From NCBI RefSeq assembly GCF_003201815.1, contig NZ_QJKB01000006.1:124001-188000 (forward strand): a stretch of 64,000 nt of DNA, given 5' to 3'. Shown piece after piece: positions 55,932 through 64,000 of this stretch. The translations under genes were made by a program, and so were the position numbers. The first letter of the stretch is position 1. Every line of letters begins with the position of its first letter. Source of the DNA: Undibacterium pigrum (lineage in GTDB: Bacteria; Pseudomonadota; Gammaproteobacteria; Burkholderiales; Burkholderiaceae_D). The notes below the pieces were generated by a model. It was given only the letters and a program-made list of their open reading frames with translations, was not told the DNA's origin and made no database searches.

Positions 55932-56143
55932 CGGATTTAAAAGAAGCAAGCAAGCGTAAGGCGTCGTTTTTGGCAACAATGAAAGCCGTATTCTGGTCAT
56001 TTCTGGGGATACGCAAGAAAAATGATTACGAGCAGGATGCAGCACAGTTGAATCCTGTTCATGTGATTATTGCTGGCATCATAGGTGCACTGATCTTTAT
56101 TTCAGTGCTGATCATGATAGTCAAACATGTAGTCGCAAAATAA
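55928..56143 (+). CDS. DUF2970 domain membrane protein
   Basis: The 71-residue protein has an N-terminal basic segment, KAVFWSFLGIRKKNDYEQDA and a C-terminal helix (HVIIAGIIGALIFISVLIMI). DUF2970 genes lie between ctaG and ctaE in many betaproteobacteria. Function unknown; a role in oxidase assembly is inferred from position. It overlaps ctaG by four bases. Confidence 0.85.
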   Translation: MTDLKEASKRKASFLATMKAVFWSFLGIRKKNDYEQDAAQLNPVHVIIAGIIGALIFISVLIMIVKHVVAK

Positions 56144-56181
56144 TAATTCAAGTAGTACATTAATTGCATCGGGAGATGGAA

Positions 56182-57042
56182 ATGAGTTCTCAACACGCTA
56201 ATGCGCCATACTATTTTGTGCCTGGCCCATCCAAATGGCCGGTCTTTGGTGGCTCTACCTTATTGCTGACCATGATAGGCGCTTCTGCCTGGGTAAATGG
56301 TCTGGCATGGGGTTCTTACCTGAATTTCGCAGGTATCATCCTGACCCTGGTGGTTTTGTACAACTGGTTCGGTGATGCAATTGCTGAATCCGAAGGTGGT
56401 AAATACAGCGCACGTATCGACGTTTCCTTCCGCTGGAGCATGAGCTGGTTCATTTTCTCTGAAGTGATGTTCTTTGCTGCTTTCTTTGGCGCATTGTTCT
56501 ATGCACGCACTATCTCCATGCCTTGGCTGGCTGATCTGGATCACAAAGTCTTGTGGCCTGATTTTGCTGCCAACTGGGGTAATGTAGGCCCGGCTGGTAC
56601 GATTGAAGCCTTCAAAACCATGGGCCCTTTCCCTATCCCGACCATCAATACTGCCTTGCTGCTGACATCTGGCGTAACGCTGACGATTTCTCACCACGCT
56701 TTGCGTGAAGGTCATCGTGCCAAGACAGCATTCTGGTTGTTTGCCACAGTCTTGCTGGGCGCGGTGTTCATGGGCTTCCAGGTCTATGAGTACATGCATG
56801 CTTATAGTGAACTGAACCTGAAACTGACTTCCGGTATCTATGGTTCCACCTTCTTCATGCTGACCGGTTTCCATGGTTTCCATGTGACCATGGGTGCGAT
56901 CATGCTGTCGGTTGTTTTGTATCGTGTCATGAAAGGCCACTTCACTCCTGAGCATCACTTCGCATTTGAAGGCGCTGCCTGGTACTGGCACTTTGTTGAC
57001 GTGGTATGGCTGGGTCTCTACGTTGTTGTCTACTGGCTGTAA
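56182..57042 (+). CDS. ctaE: Cytochrome c oxidase subunit III
   Basis: The 286-residue protein has seven predicted helices. Features are YYFVPGPSKWPVFGGSTLLL, SEVMFFAAFFGALFYAR (with the conserved Glu), LTGFHGFHVTMG and WYWHFVDVVWLGLYVVVYWL. ATG 56182 has GGGAG upstream; the frame runs six codons further from a TTG. Last gene before the terminator of the structural operon. Confidence 0.95.
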   Translation: MSSQHANAPYYFVPGPSKWPVFGGSTLLLTMIGASAWVNGLAWGSYLNFAGIILTLVVLYNWFGDAIAESEGGKYSARIDVSFRWSMSWFIFSEVMFFAAFFGALFYARTISMPWLADLDHKVLWPDFAANWGNVGPAGTIEAFKTMGPFPIPTINTALLLTSGVTLTISHHALREGHRAKTAFWLFATVLLGAVFMGFQVYEYMHAYSELNLKLTSGIYGSTFFMLTGFHGFHVTMGAIMLSVVLYRVMKGHFTPEHHFAFEGAAWYWHFVDVVWLGLYVVVYWL

Positions 57043-57060
57043 AGTAGCTTAAGTAGCATG

Positions 57061-57091
57061 AAAAAAGCCGCACAGTTAGTGCGGCTTTTTT
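57061..57091. terminator. Intrinsic terminator after ctaE
   Basis: AAAAAAGCCGCAC and GTGCGGCTTTTTT form a 13-bp arm pair with loop AGTTA and T-run; symmetrical, so it also serves the convergent DUF2909 gene. Confidence 0.92.
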
Positions 57092-57142
57092 ACATATATG
57101 AAAGTGTGTGCTGGTGCTGCAGGTTAGTAATTGTCGGCAGCT

Positions 57143-57343
57143 CTACCTGATGCCGGTAGGTTGTATCAGTCCAAAATGATTGGCCAGCAAGATCAGCAAA
57201 AACAGGGTGATGGAGAACCCCACCCTGAATGCCAGTGCTTTGACAGTGCGATTACTTTTTCCCTTGTCTTTCATTAAATAGACCAAGGCAGATCCCAGGC
57301 TGAAAAGGATGAGGAAAAAAGCAATGGCGACAAGAATTTTCAT
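57143..57343 (-). CDS. DUF2909 twin-transmembrane protein
   Basis: A 66-residue protein with two helices (MKILVAIAFFLILFSLGSAL, and GFSITLFLLILLANHFGL) joined by a basic loop. The frame runs to 57547, but ATG 57343 matches the usual family N terminus. Genes of this type sit between ctaE and SURF1 in related genomes, on the opposite strand. Function unknown. Confidence 0.8.
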   Translation of the reverse strand: MKILVAIAFFLILFSLGSALVYLMKDKGKSNRTVKALAFRVGFSITLFLLILLANHFGLIQPTGIR

Positions 57344-57403
57344 ACTATTTATTGTTGATGCTTTAATTAATCGACTCCTGCATTGTAATACCTTACTACC
57401 TGA

Positions 57404-58117
57404 ATGCCTATTTCCTTCCGCTTCCGCCTGATCCCCTTCATTGCCTGCCTGCTGTTGATCAGCCTGGGTATCGCTTTGGCGCAATGGCAGACGCACAGAG
57501 CTGAAGAAAAAGAAATGCTGGCTGTGCAATTGACCGCGCGCCAGCATTTACCCGCCCTGTCATTGAATGCACAGACCCCGCCTGAGCAACTGCTGGCATT
57601 TCGCAAATTGCAGCTCAACGGGCAATTGATACGTGAATGGCCGCTATATCTGGACAATCGCCCCTTGCAGGGCAAGGCTGGTGTATATGTGCTGATGCCA
57701 CTGAAACTGGCAGGCAGTAGCAAATATGTACTGGTCGCCAGAGGCTGGCACCCACGCAATGCACGTGACAGGATGCAGATGCCGGTCGTACCTGTTCCGG
57801 CAGGGCAGATCGTGATCGAGGGTATGATGCGTGACAAACTTGACCGGGTAATGCAACTTGGCCAGGCCGAAACCGTCAAACCTGGTAGCCTTTTGCAAAA
57901 TGTGGATGTCGCAGCCCTGGCGAAACAGACGGGCTGGGATTTTTACCCCTTCGTGGTGGAGCAGACTTCTGCTTTTGACGATGGCTTGTCACGTGACTGG
58001 CCCATGCCTTCAGCGGGTGCGGACAAACACCGGGGCTATGCTTTTCAATGGTATGCGCTGGCCTTGATGGCCTTCTTATTTTTTGTTGTTACTGGATTTC
58101 GTCGTGGAAAAAACTGA
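57404..58117 (+). CDS. SURF1 family cytochrome oxidase assembly protein
   Basis: A 237-residue protein with helices at both ends (about 5-22 and 215-232) and a periplasmic domain. Features are LGIALAQWQTHRAEEKE, YLDNRPLQGKAGVYVLMPLK and VARGWHPRN. SURF1 helps place heme a in subunit I. It overlaps the following gene by about 14 bases. Confidence 0.94.
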   Translation: MPISFRFRLIPFIACLLLISLGIALAQWQTHRAEEKEMLAVQLTARQHLPALSLNAQTPPEQLLAFRKLQLNGQLIREWPLYLDNRPLQGKAGVYVLMPLKLAGSSKYVLVARGWHPRNARDRMQMPVVPVPAGQIVIEGMMRDKLDRVMQLGQAETVKPGSLLQNVDVAALAKQTGWDFYPFVVEQTSAFDDGLSRDWPMPSAGADKHRGYAFQWYALALMAFLFFVVTGFRRGKN

Positions 58118-58709
58118 TAAGCAAACTTCAAGTGGTCGCTGGAAATTATTGCTGGTAGTGGCAGTCTGTGCCGCCCCCATGATTTTTTCTTATTTCACCT
58201 ACTATGTCATCAAACCCAGTGGCCGCACCAATTACGGCACCATACTGGACCCGCGCAATTACCCCATGCCTAAACTGGCAGGGCATTTGCTGGGTGCTGC
58301 GCCCAATGATCCTGCAATTGGCCTCGAAGCCTATCAAGGTAAATGGCTGATGGTGCAGATAGATAGCGGCGCTTGCGCTGAGGTTTGCCAAAAGAGAATG
58401 TATGACATCCGCCAGTTACGCACTGCCCAGGGCAAGGAAATGGACAGGATAGAACGCGTCTGGCTGATCACTGATGATGCGCCTATCGATACCATGCTGA
58501 TACGCCAGCATGATGGTGCGCGCATGCTGAAAGTCGACCCTGCGGCATTGAAAGCCTGGCTGCCGACAGAAAGCGACACCCAGATCAGCGACCATATTTA
58601 CCTGATAGACCCACGCGGCAATCTGATGATGCGTTACCAGAAGGATGCCGATGCCAACAAGATCAAAAAAGACCTCAGCAAATTATTGCGCGCTTCGGCG
58701 ATAGGTTAA
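58104..58709 (+). CDS. Sco/thioredoxin-like membrane protein of the cox cluster
   Basis: A protein of about 201 residues from GTG 58104 (TTG 58083 is an alternative). One membrane helix (about 15-35) anchors a thioredoxin-like domain with GACAEVCQKRMYD (CxxxC) and a late SDHIYLIDPRGNLMMRY. CxxxC plus a later His resembles the Sco copper site, though the sequence is distant. A role in CuA or CuB assembly is inferred. It is sometimes misnamed oxidase subunit I. Confidence 0.72.
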   Translation: MEKTDKQTSSGRWKLLLVVAVCAAPMIFSYFTYYVIKPSGRTNYGTILDPRNYPMPKLAGHLLGAAPNDPAIGLEAYQGKWLMVQIDSGACAEVCQKRMYDIRQLRTAQGKEMDRIERVWLITDDAPIDTMLIRQHDGARMLKVDPAALKAWLPTESDTQISDHIYLIDPRGNLMMRYQKDADANKIKKDLSKLLRASAIG

Positions 58710-58741
58710 TCCATAGATTAGCGATAGGTTAAACAATAATC

Positions 58742-59833
58742 ATGTGGTTGCAGATAGCATTGACAGCACTGATGGTCGCGGTGATACCGGCGGCTATGGT
58801 TTTCTTTTCCAAAGAAAAGAATAAATACCGCAAACTCATCGCAGTCACCGTCACGCTAACTTTTGAACTCATCATGTTTGGCGCCTTTACCCGCCTGACG
58901 GATTCTGGCCTGGGTTGCCCGGACTGGCCAGGTTGTTATGGCCAGGCCAATCCGCTGCAATCCCATGCGGCTATCAAGGCGGCAGAAATTGCCATGCCTG
59001 GTGGACCCGTGACTTTGCAAAAAGCCTGGATAGAAATGGTGCACCGCTATCTGGCCATGAGCGTGGGCATACTCATCATTGCCCAGATGAGCATCGCCTG
59101 GGCACGCCGCCGTCAGCTCAATTCCAGCCCCTGGCTGGCGACTTTCCTGCTGTTCTTTGTGTGCCTGCAAGGTGCTTTTGGTGCCTGGACCGTCACCCTC
59201 AAGCTGCAACCCATCATAGTGACCATACACTTGATACTGGGAATGGGGCTATTATCATTATTAAGTGCCAGCCTTGAACAGCAAGCCTCGTCTCTTGCCA
59301 TCGTGAATATCGCTGCCGGGAATGCCAGGCGCATGCTATGGCCTGCCACCCTGGCTTTGCTACTGGTCTTTATACAAATCGCTCTGGGTGGATGGGTAAG
59401 CACTAACTATGCTGCTCTGGCATGTCATGATTACCCCATGTGTAATAGACAGGTCATCCCCGCGATGGACTTTGAACATGGCTTCAGCCTTTGGCGTCAA
59501 CTGGGCCAGACCGTCGATGGCAATTATCTGCCCTTCAATGCCCTGGTTGCCATACACTGGGTACATAGAAATTTTGCCCTGTTGGTGGTGGCTGCCTGCC
59601 TCTGGGCTGCACTAAGGGCACGCAAGATTGCCGGGCTGGAAAAGCTGGGGAATCAGCTGTTGATGGCCATCCTTGCCCAATTCATTATCGGTATTTCTAC
59701 CGTATTTTTTTCCTGGCCCCTGCTGCTGGCAGTTTTGCATAATGGAATGGCAGCCATGCTCGTGCTTTTGCTGACCATGTTAAACTACCGCATAAGGCAT
59801 GTGAGCCTTGCCGCTGCCAAAGATAGATCATGA
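58742..59833 (+). CDS. ctaA: Heme A synthase (Cox15/CtaA)
   Basis: The 363-residue protein has eight predicted helices. Heme-ligand His lie in [11 protein letters not shown] and [12 protein letters not shown], and [17 protein letters not shown] carries the N-terminal Cys pair. It oxidises the methyl group of heme O to heme A. The stop overlaps the ctaB start by four bases. Confidence 0.95.
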   Translation: MWLQIALTALMVAVIPAAMVFFSKEKNKYRKLIAVTVTLTFELIMFGAFTRLTDSGLGCPDWPGCYGQANPLQSHAAIKAAEIAMPGGPVTLQKAWIEMVHRYLAMSVGILIIAQMSIAWARRRQLNSSPWLATFLLFFVCLQGAFGAWTVTLKLQPIIVTIHLILGMGLLSLLSASLEQQASSLAIVNIAAGNARRMLWPATLALLLVFIQIALGGWVSTNYAALACHDYPMCNRQVIPAMDFEHGFSLWRQLGQTVDGNYLPFNALVAIHWVHRNFALLVVAACLWAALRARKIAGLEKLGNQLLMAILAQFIIGISTVFFSWPLLLAVLHNGMAAMLVLLLTMLNYRIRHVSLAAAKDRS

Positions 59834-60714
59834 CCACTTTAAGTTTGCCCTCCAACCGACTGGCTCAGTACTGGGCGTTGACCAAGCCCCGTGTTACCCA
59901 GCTTGCTGTGTTTTGTGCCGTCATAGGCATGTTCCTGGCGACACCGGAGCTGCCTGACTGGCGCATTGTTGTCCCCGCTACCATAGGTATCTGGCTGCTG
60001 GCAGGTGCCGCGTTTGCGGTTAATTGCCTGGTAGAAAAAGAAATTGATTCCCGCATGGCAAGAACTGCACGCCGTGCGACTGCTCAGGGTGAGATCACTG
60101 TGCCGCAGACCCTGGTATTTTCCGGCGTAATCGGCGGCATGGGTATGTGGGTCCTGTACACCATGGTTAATCCCCTGACCATGTGGCTGACCTTTATCAC
60201 CTTTGTTGGCTATGCCGTTGTGTACACCATTATCCTGAAACCTGCGACACCGCAAAACATCGTCATCGGTGGTCTGTCCGGGGCCATGCCACCGGCGCTG
60301 GGCTGGGCGGCTGTGGCAAATGATGTGCCCATGCAGGCATGGTTGCTGGTCTTGATCATCTTTGTCTGGACGCCGCCGCATTTCTGGGCGCTGGCCATGT
60401 ACAGGCGCGATGATTACGCGCGCTCCGGCCTGCCCATGTTGCCAATTACCCATGGTCTGGAATTTACCCGTTTCCATATCTGGCTGTACACCATTGCCTT
60501 GTTTGCTACGACCATGCTGCCTTATGCCGTGCATATGAGTGGCCTGATTTACCTCGTCAGCGCGATCATCCTGGGCCTGATTTTCCTGTGGTATGCATGG
60601 CGCATCTACAAGCACTATGATGATGTGCTGGCGCGCAAGACCTTTACATTTTCCATCATCTACCTGTCCCTGCTGTTTGCAGCCTTGCTGGTTGACCACT
60701 ATATCAAGCTATGA
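59830..60714 (+). CDS. ctaB: Protoheme IX farnesyltransferase (Cox10/CtaB)
   Basis: A 294-residue polytopic UbiA-type prenyltransferase. The Asp-rich motif region reads [18 protein letters not shown], and the second motif is [20 protein letters not shown]-like ([18 protein letters not shown]). It converts heme B to heme O. ATGA overlap with the Sco gene downstream. Confidence 0.96.
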   Translation: MTTLSLPSNRLAQYWALTKPRVTQLAVFCAVIGMFLATPELPDWRIVVPATIGIWLLAGAAFAVNCLVEKEIDSRMARTARRATAQGEITVPQTLVFSGVIGGMGMWVLYTMVNPLTMWLTFITFVGYAVVYTIILKPATPQNIVIGGLSGAMPPALGWAAVANDVPMQAWLLVLIIFVWTPPHFWALAMYRRDDYARSGLPMLPITHGLEFTRFHIWLYTIALFATTMLPYAVHMSGLIYLVSAIILGLIFLWYAWRIYKHYDDVLARKTFTFSIIYLSLLFAALLVDHYIKL

Positions 60715-61301
60715 AAATTTTCAAGCATCTGGCCAGTATGCTGATGGCGCTGAGTTTGCTGGGCCTGGCGGCTTGCATGCCAGTTCAGGAAAAATTCAAT
60801 AATACAGATCTCACTGGCCTCGATTACGCCAAGGACTTTGCCCTGACGGATCACAATGGCAAGCCGCGCACCCTGGCAGATTTCAAAGGCAAGGCTGTCG
60901 TCATCTTTTTTGGCTATACCCAGTGTCCGGATGTCTGCCCTACCACCATGGCAGAAATGGCAAGCGTCATGAAATTGCTGGGGTCTGATGCTGACAAGGT
61001 GCAGGTCTTGTTCGTGACGCTCGATCCTGAGCGTGATACCCAGGCCTTGCTGGCCAGTTATGTACCCAACTTCGACAAACGCTTTCTCGGCCTGTATGGT
61101 GATGCTGCAGCTACTGCGAAGGTGGCAAAAGAATTCAAGGTGTTTTACCAAAAGGTAGCAGGCAAGACACCAGGCAGCTATACCGTAGACCATACTGCGG
61201 GCAGTTATGTATTTGATCCTCAGGGCCGCATACGTTTATTCTTGCGTCATGGTCAGGGTGCGGAGCCTGTTGCGCATGATTTGAAAATCTTGCTCAAGTA
61301 A
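60711..61301 (+). CDS. SCO family copper chaperone
   Basis: The 196-residue protein has a lipoprotein-like signal with [11 protein letters not shown] (Cys about 20). The thioredoxin-like domain has [14 protein letters not shown] (CxxxC, about 70) and the copper His in [12 protein letters not shown] (about 160). It loads CuA in subunit II. Last gene of the heme A block. Confidence 0.95.
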   Translation: MKIFKHLASMLMALSLLGLAACMPVQEKFNNTDLTGLDYAKDFALTDHNGKPRTLADFKGKAVVIFFGYTQCPDVCPTTMAEMASVMKLLGSDADKVQVLFVTLDPERDTQALLASYVPNFDKRFLGLYGDAAATAKVAKEFKVFYQKVAGKTPGSYTVDHTAGSYVFDPQGRIRLFLRHGQGAEPVAHDLKILLK

Positions 61302-61370
61302 ATTCAGGCCTAGATATGGCAGATGGCGCAAATCATAACGCTTTAGAGTAGTAAAATTCCTTCGCATAAA

Positions 61371-61399
61371 ACAAAAGGCACTCTCGCGAGTGCCTTTGT
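61371..61399. terminator. Stem-loop between sco and rpoH
   Basis: AAAGGCACTC and GAGTGCCTTT pair exactly around TCGC. The A-run on the left gives a T-run for the leftward rpoH message, and the right TTTGT a weak one for sco, so it is probably bidirectional. Confidence 0.75.
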
Positions 61400-61419
61400 C
61401 ATTCCTACTGCATGTTTGA

Positions 61420-62316
61420 TCAAGCAAAACTGCTGAGGCTGCCCTTCATTTTCTTCAGGGCTGCGCTTTCGATCTGGCGTATGCGCTCGGCAGAAACACC
61501 GTATTCATCAGCCAGTTCGTGCAAAGTCGCACCTGTACCATCATCATTTTTCAGCCAGCGTGATTCTATGATGTGGCGTGAGCGTGCATCCAGCTTGGAC
61601 AATGCAGATTCCAGGCCTTCGCTTTGCAGACGGTCATACTGGCGTGTTTCCAGAACACGGGTAGGTTCGTCGGACTCAGTTTTCAGATAAGCGATGGGAG
61701 CAAATTTCTCATCGTCATCATCCGTCGGTGCATCCAGAGCGATATCGTGACCAGACAAACGCATTTCCATTTCTATGACTTCTTCGCGTTTGACATCCAA
61801 AGTTGATGCCAGGGCATCAATTTGTTTTGGTGTCATCGCGTCCAGGCCTTCTTTATGGCTGCGCAGGTTAAAGAACAGTTTGCGCTGAGCTTTCGTAGTT
61901 GCTACTTTAACCAGGCGCCAGTTTTTCAAAATGTACTCATGCATTTCAGCCTTGATCCAGTGCATGGCATAAGACACAAGGCGCACACCCTGGTCAGGGT
62001 CGAAACGCTTGACGGCTTTCATCAGGCCGATATTGCCTTCCTGGATCAAGTCTGCATGGGGCAAGCCATAACCCAGGTAACCACGGGCGATGGATACAAC
62101 CAGACGCAGATGTGACATAACCAGTTGCTGTGCGGCAGCCAGGTCATTGTCATTACGTAATTTGTTTGCAAAGTCTATCTCTTCCTGATGCGTGAGCATA
62201 GGCAGACGATTAACTGCAGAGATATAGGCATCAATATTACCCAGCGTGCCACTAAAACCCAGGGCCAGTGCTGTGCTGTCAGTTGCAGGGATCAATTGTG
62301 TCGATGTAGTTGCCAT
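61420..62316 (-). CDS. rpoH: RNA polymerase sigma-32 factor
   Basis: The 298-residue protein has the sigma70-family core: region 2 in ADLIQEGNIGLMKAVKRFDP, the RpoH box QRKLFFNLR (about 142-150), and region 4 in LHELADEYGVSAERIRQIES. It directs heat-shock transcription. GGAGG lies upstream of the ATG. Its promoter overlaps a perfect CIRCE. Confidence 0.97.
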   Translation of the reverse strand: MATTSTQLIPATDSTALALGFSGTLGNIDAYISAVNRLPMLTHQEEIDFANKLRNDNDLAAAQQLVMSHLRLVVSIARGYLGYGLPHADLIQEGNIGLMKAVKRFDPDQGVRLVSYAMHWIKAEMHEYILKNWRLVKVATTKAQRKLFFNLRSHKEGLDAMTPKQIDALASTLDVKREEVIEMEMRLSGHDIALDAPTDDDDEKFAPIAYLKTESDEPTRVLETRQYDRLQSEGLESALSKLDARSRHIIESRWLKNDDGTGATLHELADEYGVSAERIRQIESAALKKMKGSLSSFA

Positions 62317-62380
62317 TTTTCCTCCTTATTGCTGCCTTAAGAGTATCAATTACTCCTTTTGGCACTTTCAAGCTCCTATA

Positions 62381-62407
62381 TTAGCACTCTCTTGAGAAGA
62401 GTGCTAA
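62381..62407. promoter_or_regulatory. CIRCE operator (HrcA site) upstream of rpoH
   Basis: TTAGCACTC, nine bases, GAGTGCTAA: an exact match to the CIRCE consensus. It overlaps the -10 region and expected start site of the rpoH promoter, 65 bases before the rpoH start codon. Confidence 0.95.
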
Positions 62408-62433
62408 TAATCAGATTCTATGAACTTCATCAA
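62405..62433 (-). promoter_or_regulatory. Putative sigma70 promoter of rpoH
   Basis: On the minus strand TTGATG (62433-62428) and TTATTA (62410-62405) are 17 bases apart. The -10 hexamer runs into the CIRCE arm, so HrcA binding would block it. Confidence 0.6.
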
Positions 62434-62646
62434 ATAAATCTATTGAAAAACTAGCATTCATTTACAACATTTATACTGCTTAGATATGGCTCAGGCTTGA
62501 AAGTTGCAGTTCTATTGATGCAAATTGTAAGAGGCTGTTGCAAATCAAGGTACCTGGCTCCACCCTGACGTCGGCCATATAAAAATACGGCCAACACCGA
62601 GTAGACGAAACAAGACCGGATTTATTTTGCAATAGCAGCTAATAAT

Positions 62647-63561
62647 TTAGCTTGCGCGCGCCAGCTGTCGTCGCACGGAAAGAAAAACTCCTGCCAACCC
62701 TAGTAGCATACTAACCGCCAATAAGATGGCGCTCTGTACGATACCCAACGGAGCGAGGTGAAATTCTGAGGCATATAATTTAGCAAATTCAGCAATCGCC
62801 TTGTTCAGAGGCTGAAGCGATGCAGCGATCATGCCCAGCGCCAGGCCACCCGCCAGTAAACCCAGCAGTGCGCCGGTATAGTAATAGGGCTTGTGGATAA
62901 AGCTGTTGGTGGCACCCAGCAAACGAGTCACGGCAATTTCAGCCCTGTGTGAAATGACTTGCAGGCGGGTGGCATTAAATACCACTACCACCACAACAAC
63001 GCCCAGCGTGATTGCCAGGAATAACAAACCCAGTTGCATGATTTGTACCAGCGCCGCCAGACGTTTGACCCAGGCTGAATCCAGCTGCACGACATCTACA
63101 TCTGGCATCTGTTTGATTTCTTCTACCAGTGCTTCTATCTTGCCAGCATCATTATTCGACATGGACAGTATATAAGCGTCTGGCAAAGGATTGCCACCCA
63201 GGGTGGATAAGACTTCTGCCAGATTGGATGATTGCTCCAGGCTGGCCAGCGCCTTATCCTTGGGAATGAAGTTCACGTTTGCCGTGATATTTTTTTCTTT
63301 TAGCAGTTTCTTCAGCGGTATCGACAAGGCAGTAGCAGTTGCCCTTGGCGTGTCCGGGCTGACGAAGATACTGATTTCTGGCTCGATAGACAGTTGCGAA
63401 GAGATGGGCCGTATATTTTCTATCAGTGTCAGGCCAGCAATCGGCAGGGCCAATGCAATCGCCACCACCAGTACATTGAACAGAAAATTGCCAGGGCTGT
63501 CGCGCAAATGGGAGCAAGCACTCTTGATGGCGAACAAGTGTTGACGAAACCAGTTGGTCAT
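62647..63561 (-). CDS. ftsX: Cell division protein FtsX
   Basis: A 304-residue membrane protein with an N-terminal cytoplasmic segment, helix 1 (about 25-45), a periplasmic domain to about 170 and three C-terminal helices. Features are NFLFNVLVVAIALALPIAGL, PDVDVVQLDSAWVKRL and VISHRAEIAVTRLLGATNSF. With FtsE it activates septal murein hydrolases. About 30 bases downstream of ftsE. Confidence 0.94.
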   Translation of the reverse strand: MTNWFRQHLFAIKSACSHLRDSPGNFLFNVLVVAIALALPIAGLTLIENIRPISSQLSIEPEISIFVSPDTPRATATALSIPLKKLLKEKNITANVNFIPKDKALASLEQSSNLAEVLSTLGGNPLPDAYILSMSNNDAGKIEALVEEIKQMPDVDVVQLDSAWVKRLAALVQIMQLGLLFLAITLGVVVVVVVFNATRLQVISHRAEIAVTRLLGATNSFIHKPYYYTGALLGLLAGGLALGMIAASLQPLNKAIAEFAKLYASEFHLAPLGIVQSAILLAVSMLLGLAGVFLSVRRQLARAS

Positions 63562-63591
63562 GAATTCTTCCTTGTTATTCTTTTTTTCAGA

Positions 63592-64000
63592 TCAGGCCGC
63601 CAGCGAGGATTTCCAGGTCTCGACTACTTTTCCCTGGCTCAGATAAATCACACGGCTGGCCTGGTCGAGAAATTGTTCATCGTGACTGGAAATAATGCAG
63701 GTCACGCCAGCACTCTGGAAAGCCTTCAGTGCACCCAGCACCTTGTTGGCATTGTCTCTGTCCAGAAAGGCCGTCGGTTCATCTGCCAGGATAATTTGTG
63801 GCCGGTTGACAATCGCGCGGGCAATAGCCACCCGCTGTTGTTCGCCGCCTGATAAGGCCAGCGGCATGGAATAAGCCTTGTCCGGCAGCCCAACTTTCTC
63901 AAGTGCAATACGGGCGCGGGTCTCGGCTTCAGCCTGCGAAGCACCGGTGACGATAATCGGCAGCATGACATTGGCCAGCACATGGCGATCGGTCAATAGT
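63592..64000 (-). CDS. ftsE: Cell division ATP-binding protein FtsE (5' partial)
   Basis: Only the C-terminal 136 codons are in the window; the frame stays open at the edge, so the start and Walker A lie outside. Visible motifs are LSGGEQQRVAIARAIVNRP (signature), ILADEPTAFLD (Walker B) and SSHDEQFLD (switch His). It is the ATPase partner of FtsX. Confidence 0.93.
   Translation of the reverse strand, partial: LLTDRHVLANVMLPIIVTGASQAEAETRARIALEKVGLPDKAYSMPLALSGGEQQRVAIARAIVNRPQIILADEPTAFLDRDNANKVLGALKAFQSAGVTCIISSHDEQFLDQASRVIYLSQGKVVETWKSSLAA

Larger units (their letters stand above)
62317..62646. other. Intergenic region between ftsX and rpoH
   Basis: This 330-base gap holds the rpoH promoter and CIRCE in its left part. 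Near 62573-62595 an imperfect hairpin (GGCC arms with an AT-rich centre) may end the ftsEX message. Nothing else is evident. Confidence 0.6.

Noticed and set aside
59839-60699. Antisense frame across ctaB
   Set aside because: Shadow of the prenyltransferase gene with Gln/His-rich low-quality sequence.

Overview
The window reads as a chromosomal segment of a betaproteobacterium, most likely order Burkholderiales, family Oxalobacteraceae (an Undibacterium- or Herbaspirillum-like genome). This is inferred from gene content: a PhaM granule protein, the order ctaC-ctaD-small ORF-ctaG-DUF2970-ctaE, an ssu operon ending in a Mop-type SsuF, paired DUF3108 proteins, and moderate GC. Coding density is high. 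No rRNA, tRNA, CRISPR array, phage or complete insertion sequence was found.

Layout. (1) 1-6.7 kb: a DUF1839 protein (5' end outside the window), a GH2 mannosidase-like enzyme, a double alpha/beta-hydrolase protein and a convergent polysaccharide flippase; probably the edge of a surface-glycan or acyl-carrier locus. (2) 6.9-18.2 kb: queC, a phosphatase/kinase-USP pair, twin DUF3108 proteins, a LivJ-type binding protein, phaM, sodB-osmC, a flavodoxin-like reductase and a PadR regulator. (3) 18.4-21.4 kb: fadH, with two PadR-type palindromes in the shared promoter, and small hypothetical genes. (4) 21.4-28.2 kb: a seven-gene, translationally coupled lipid-modification operon (flavin amine oxidase, DUF1365, CFA synthase, chalcone isomerase-like, DUF3833 lipoprotein, SDR, SnoaL-like) divergent from a TetR gene with its own palindrome. 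(5) 28.3-32.8 kb: DUF2783, FAD monooxygenase, MBL-fold hydrolase and IclR regulator (probably aromatic catabolism), then a periplasmic glutathione peroxidase. (6) 33.2-45.1 kb: a sulfur island with sbp, ssuE, two ssuA-like genes, ssuD, ssuC, ssuB, ssuF, a catalytically degenerate EAL protein, cysT, cysW, cysA and a CysB-type regulator. (7) 45.2-52.1 kb: a ferritin-like diiron protein, rfaE2, a PAS-GGDEF-EAL protein, trmL, comF and bioC, with two repeat-rich gaps. (8) 52.3-61.3 kb: a complete aa3 oxidase and heme A assembly locus, including a 35-residue small assembly protein. (9) 61.4-64 kb: rpoH with a perfect CIRCE operator, ftsX and the 3' part of ftsE.

How it fits together. The sulfur genes sit behind two promoters that share three motif blocks at identical spacing, so CysB-type co-regulation of sulfate and sulfonate uptake is likely. 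The oxidase block carries structural subunits, copper insertion (CtaG and two Sco-like proteins), heme A synthesis (CtaA, CtaB) and SURF1 in one direction. rpoH appears to be under HrcA control as well as a sigma70-type promoter. The most unusual DNA is a 370-bp element at 49493-49862 with 28-bp perfect terminal inverted repeats, a CTAG repeat at each end and two long folded arms: a MITE-like structured element with no coding capacity.
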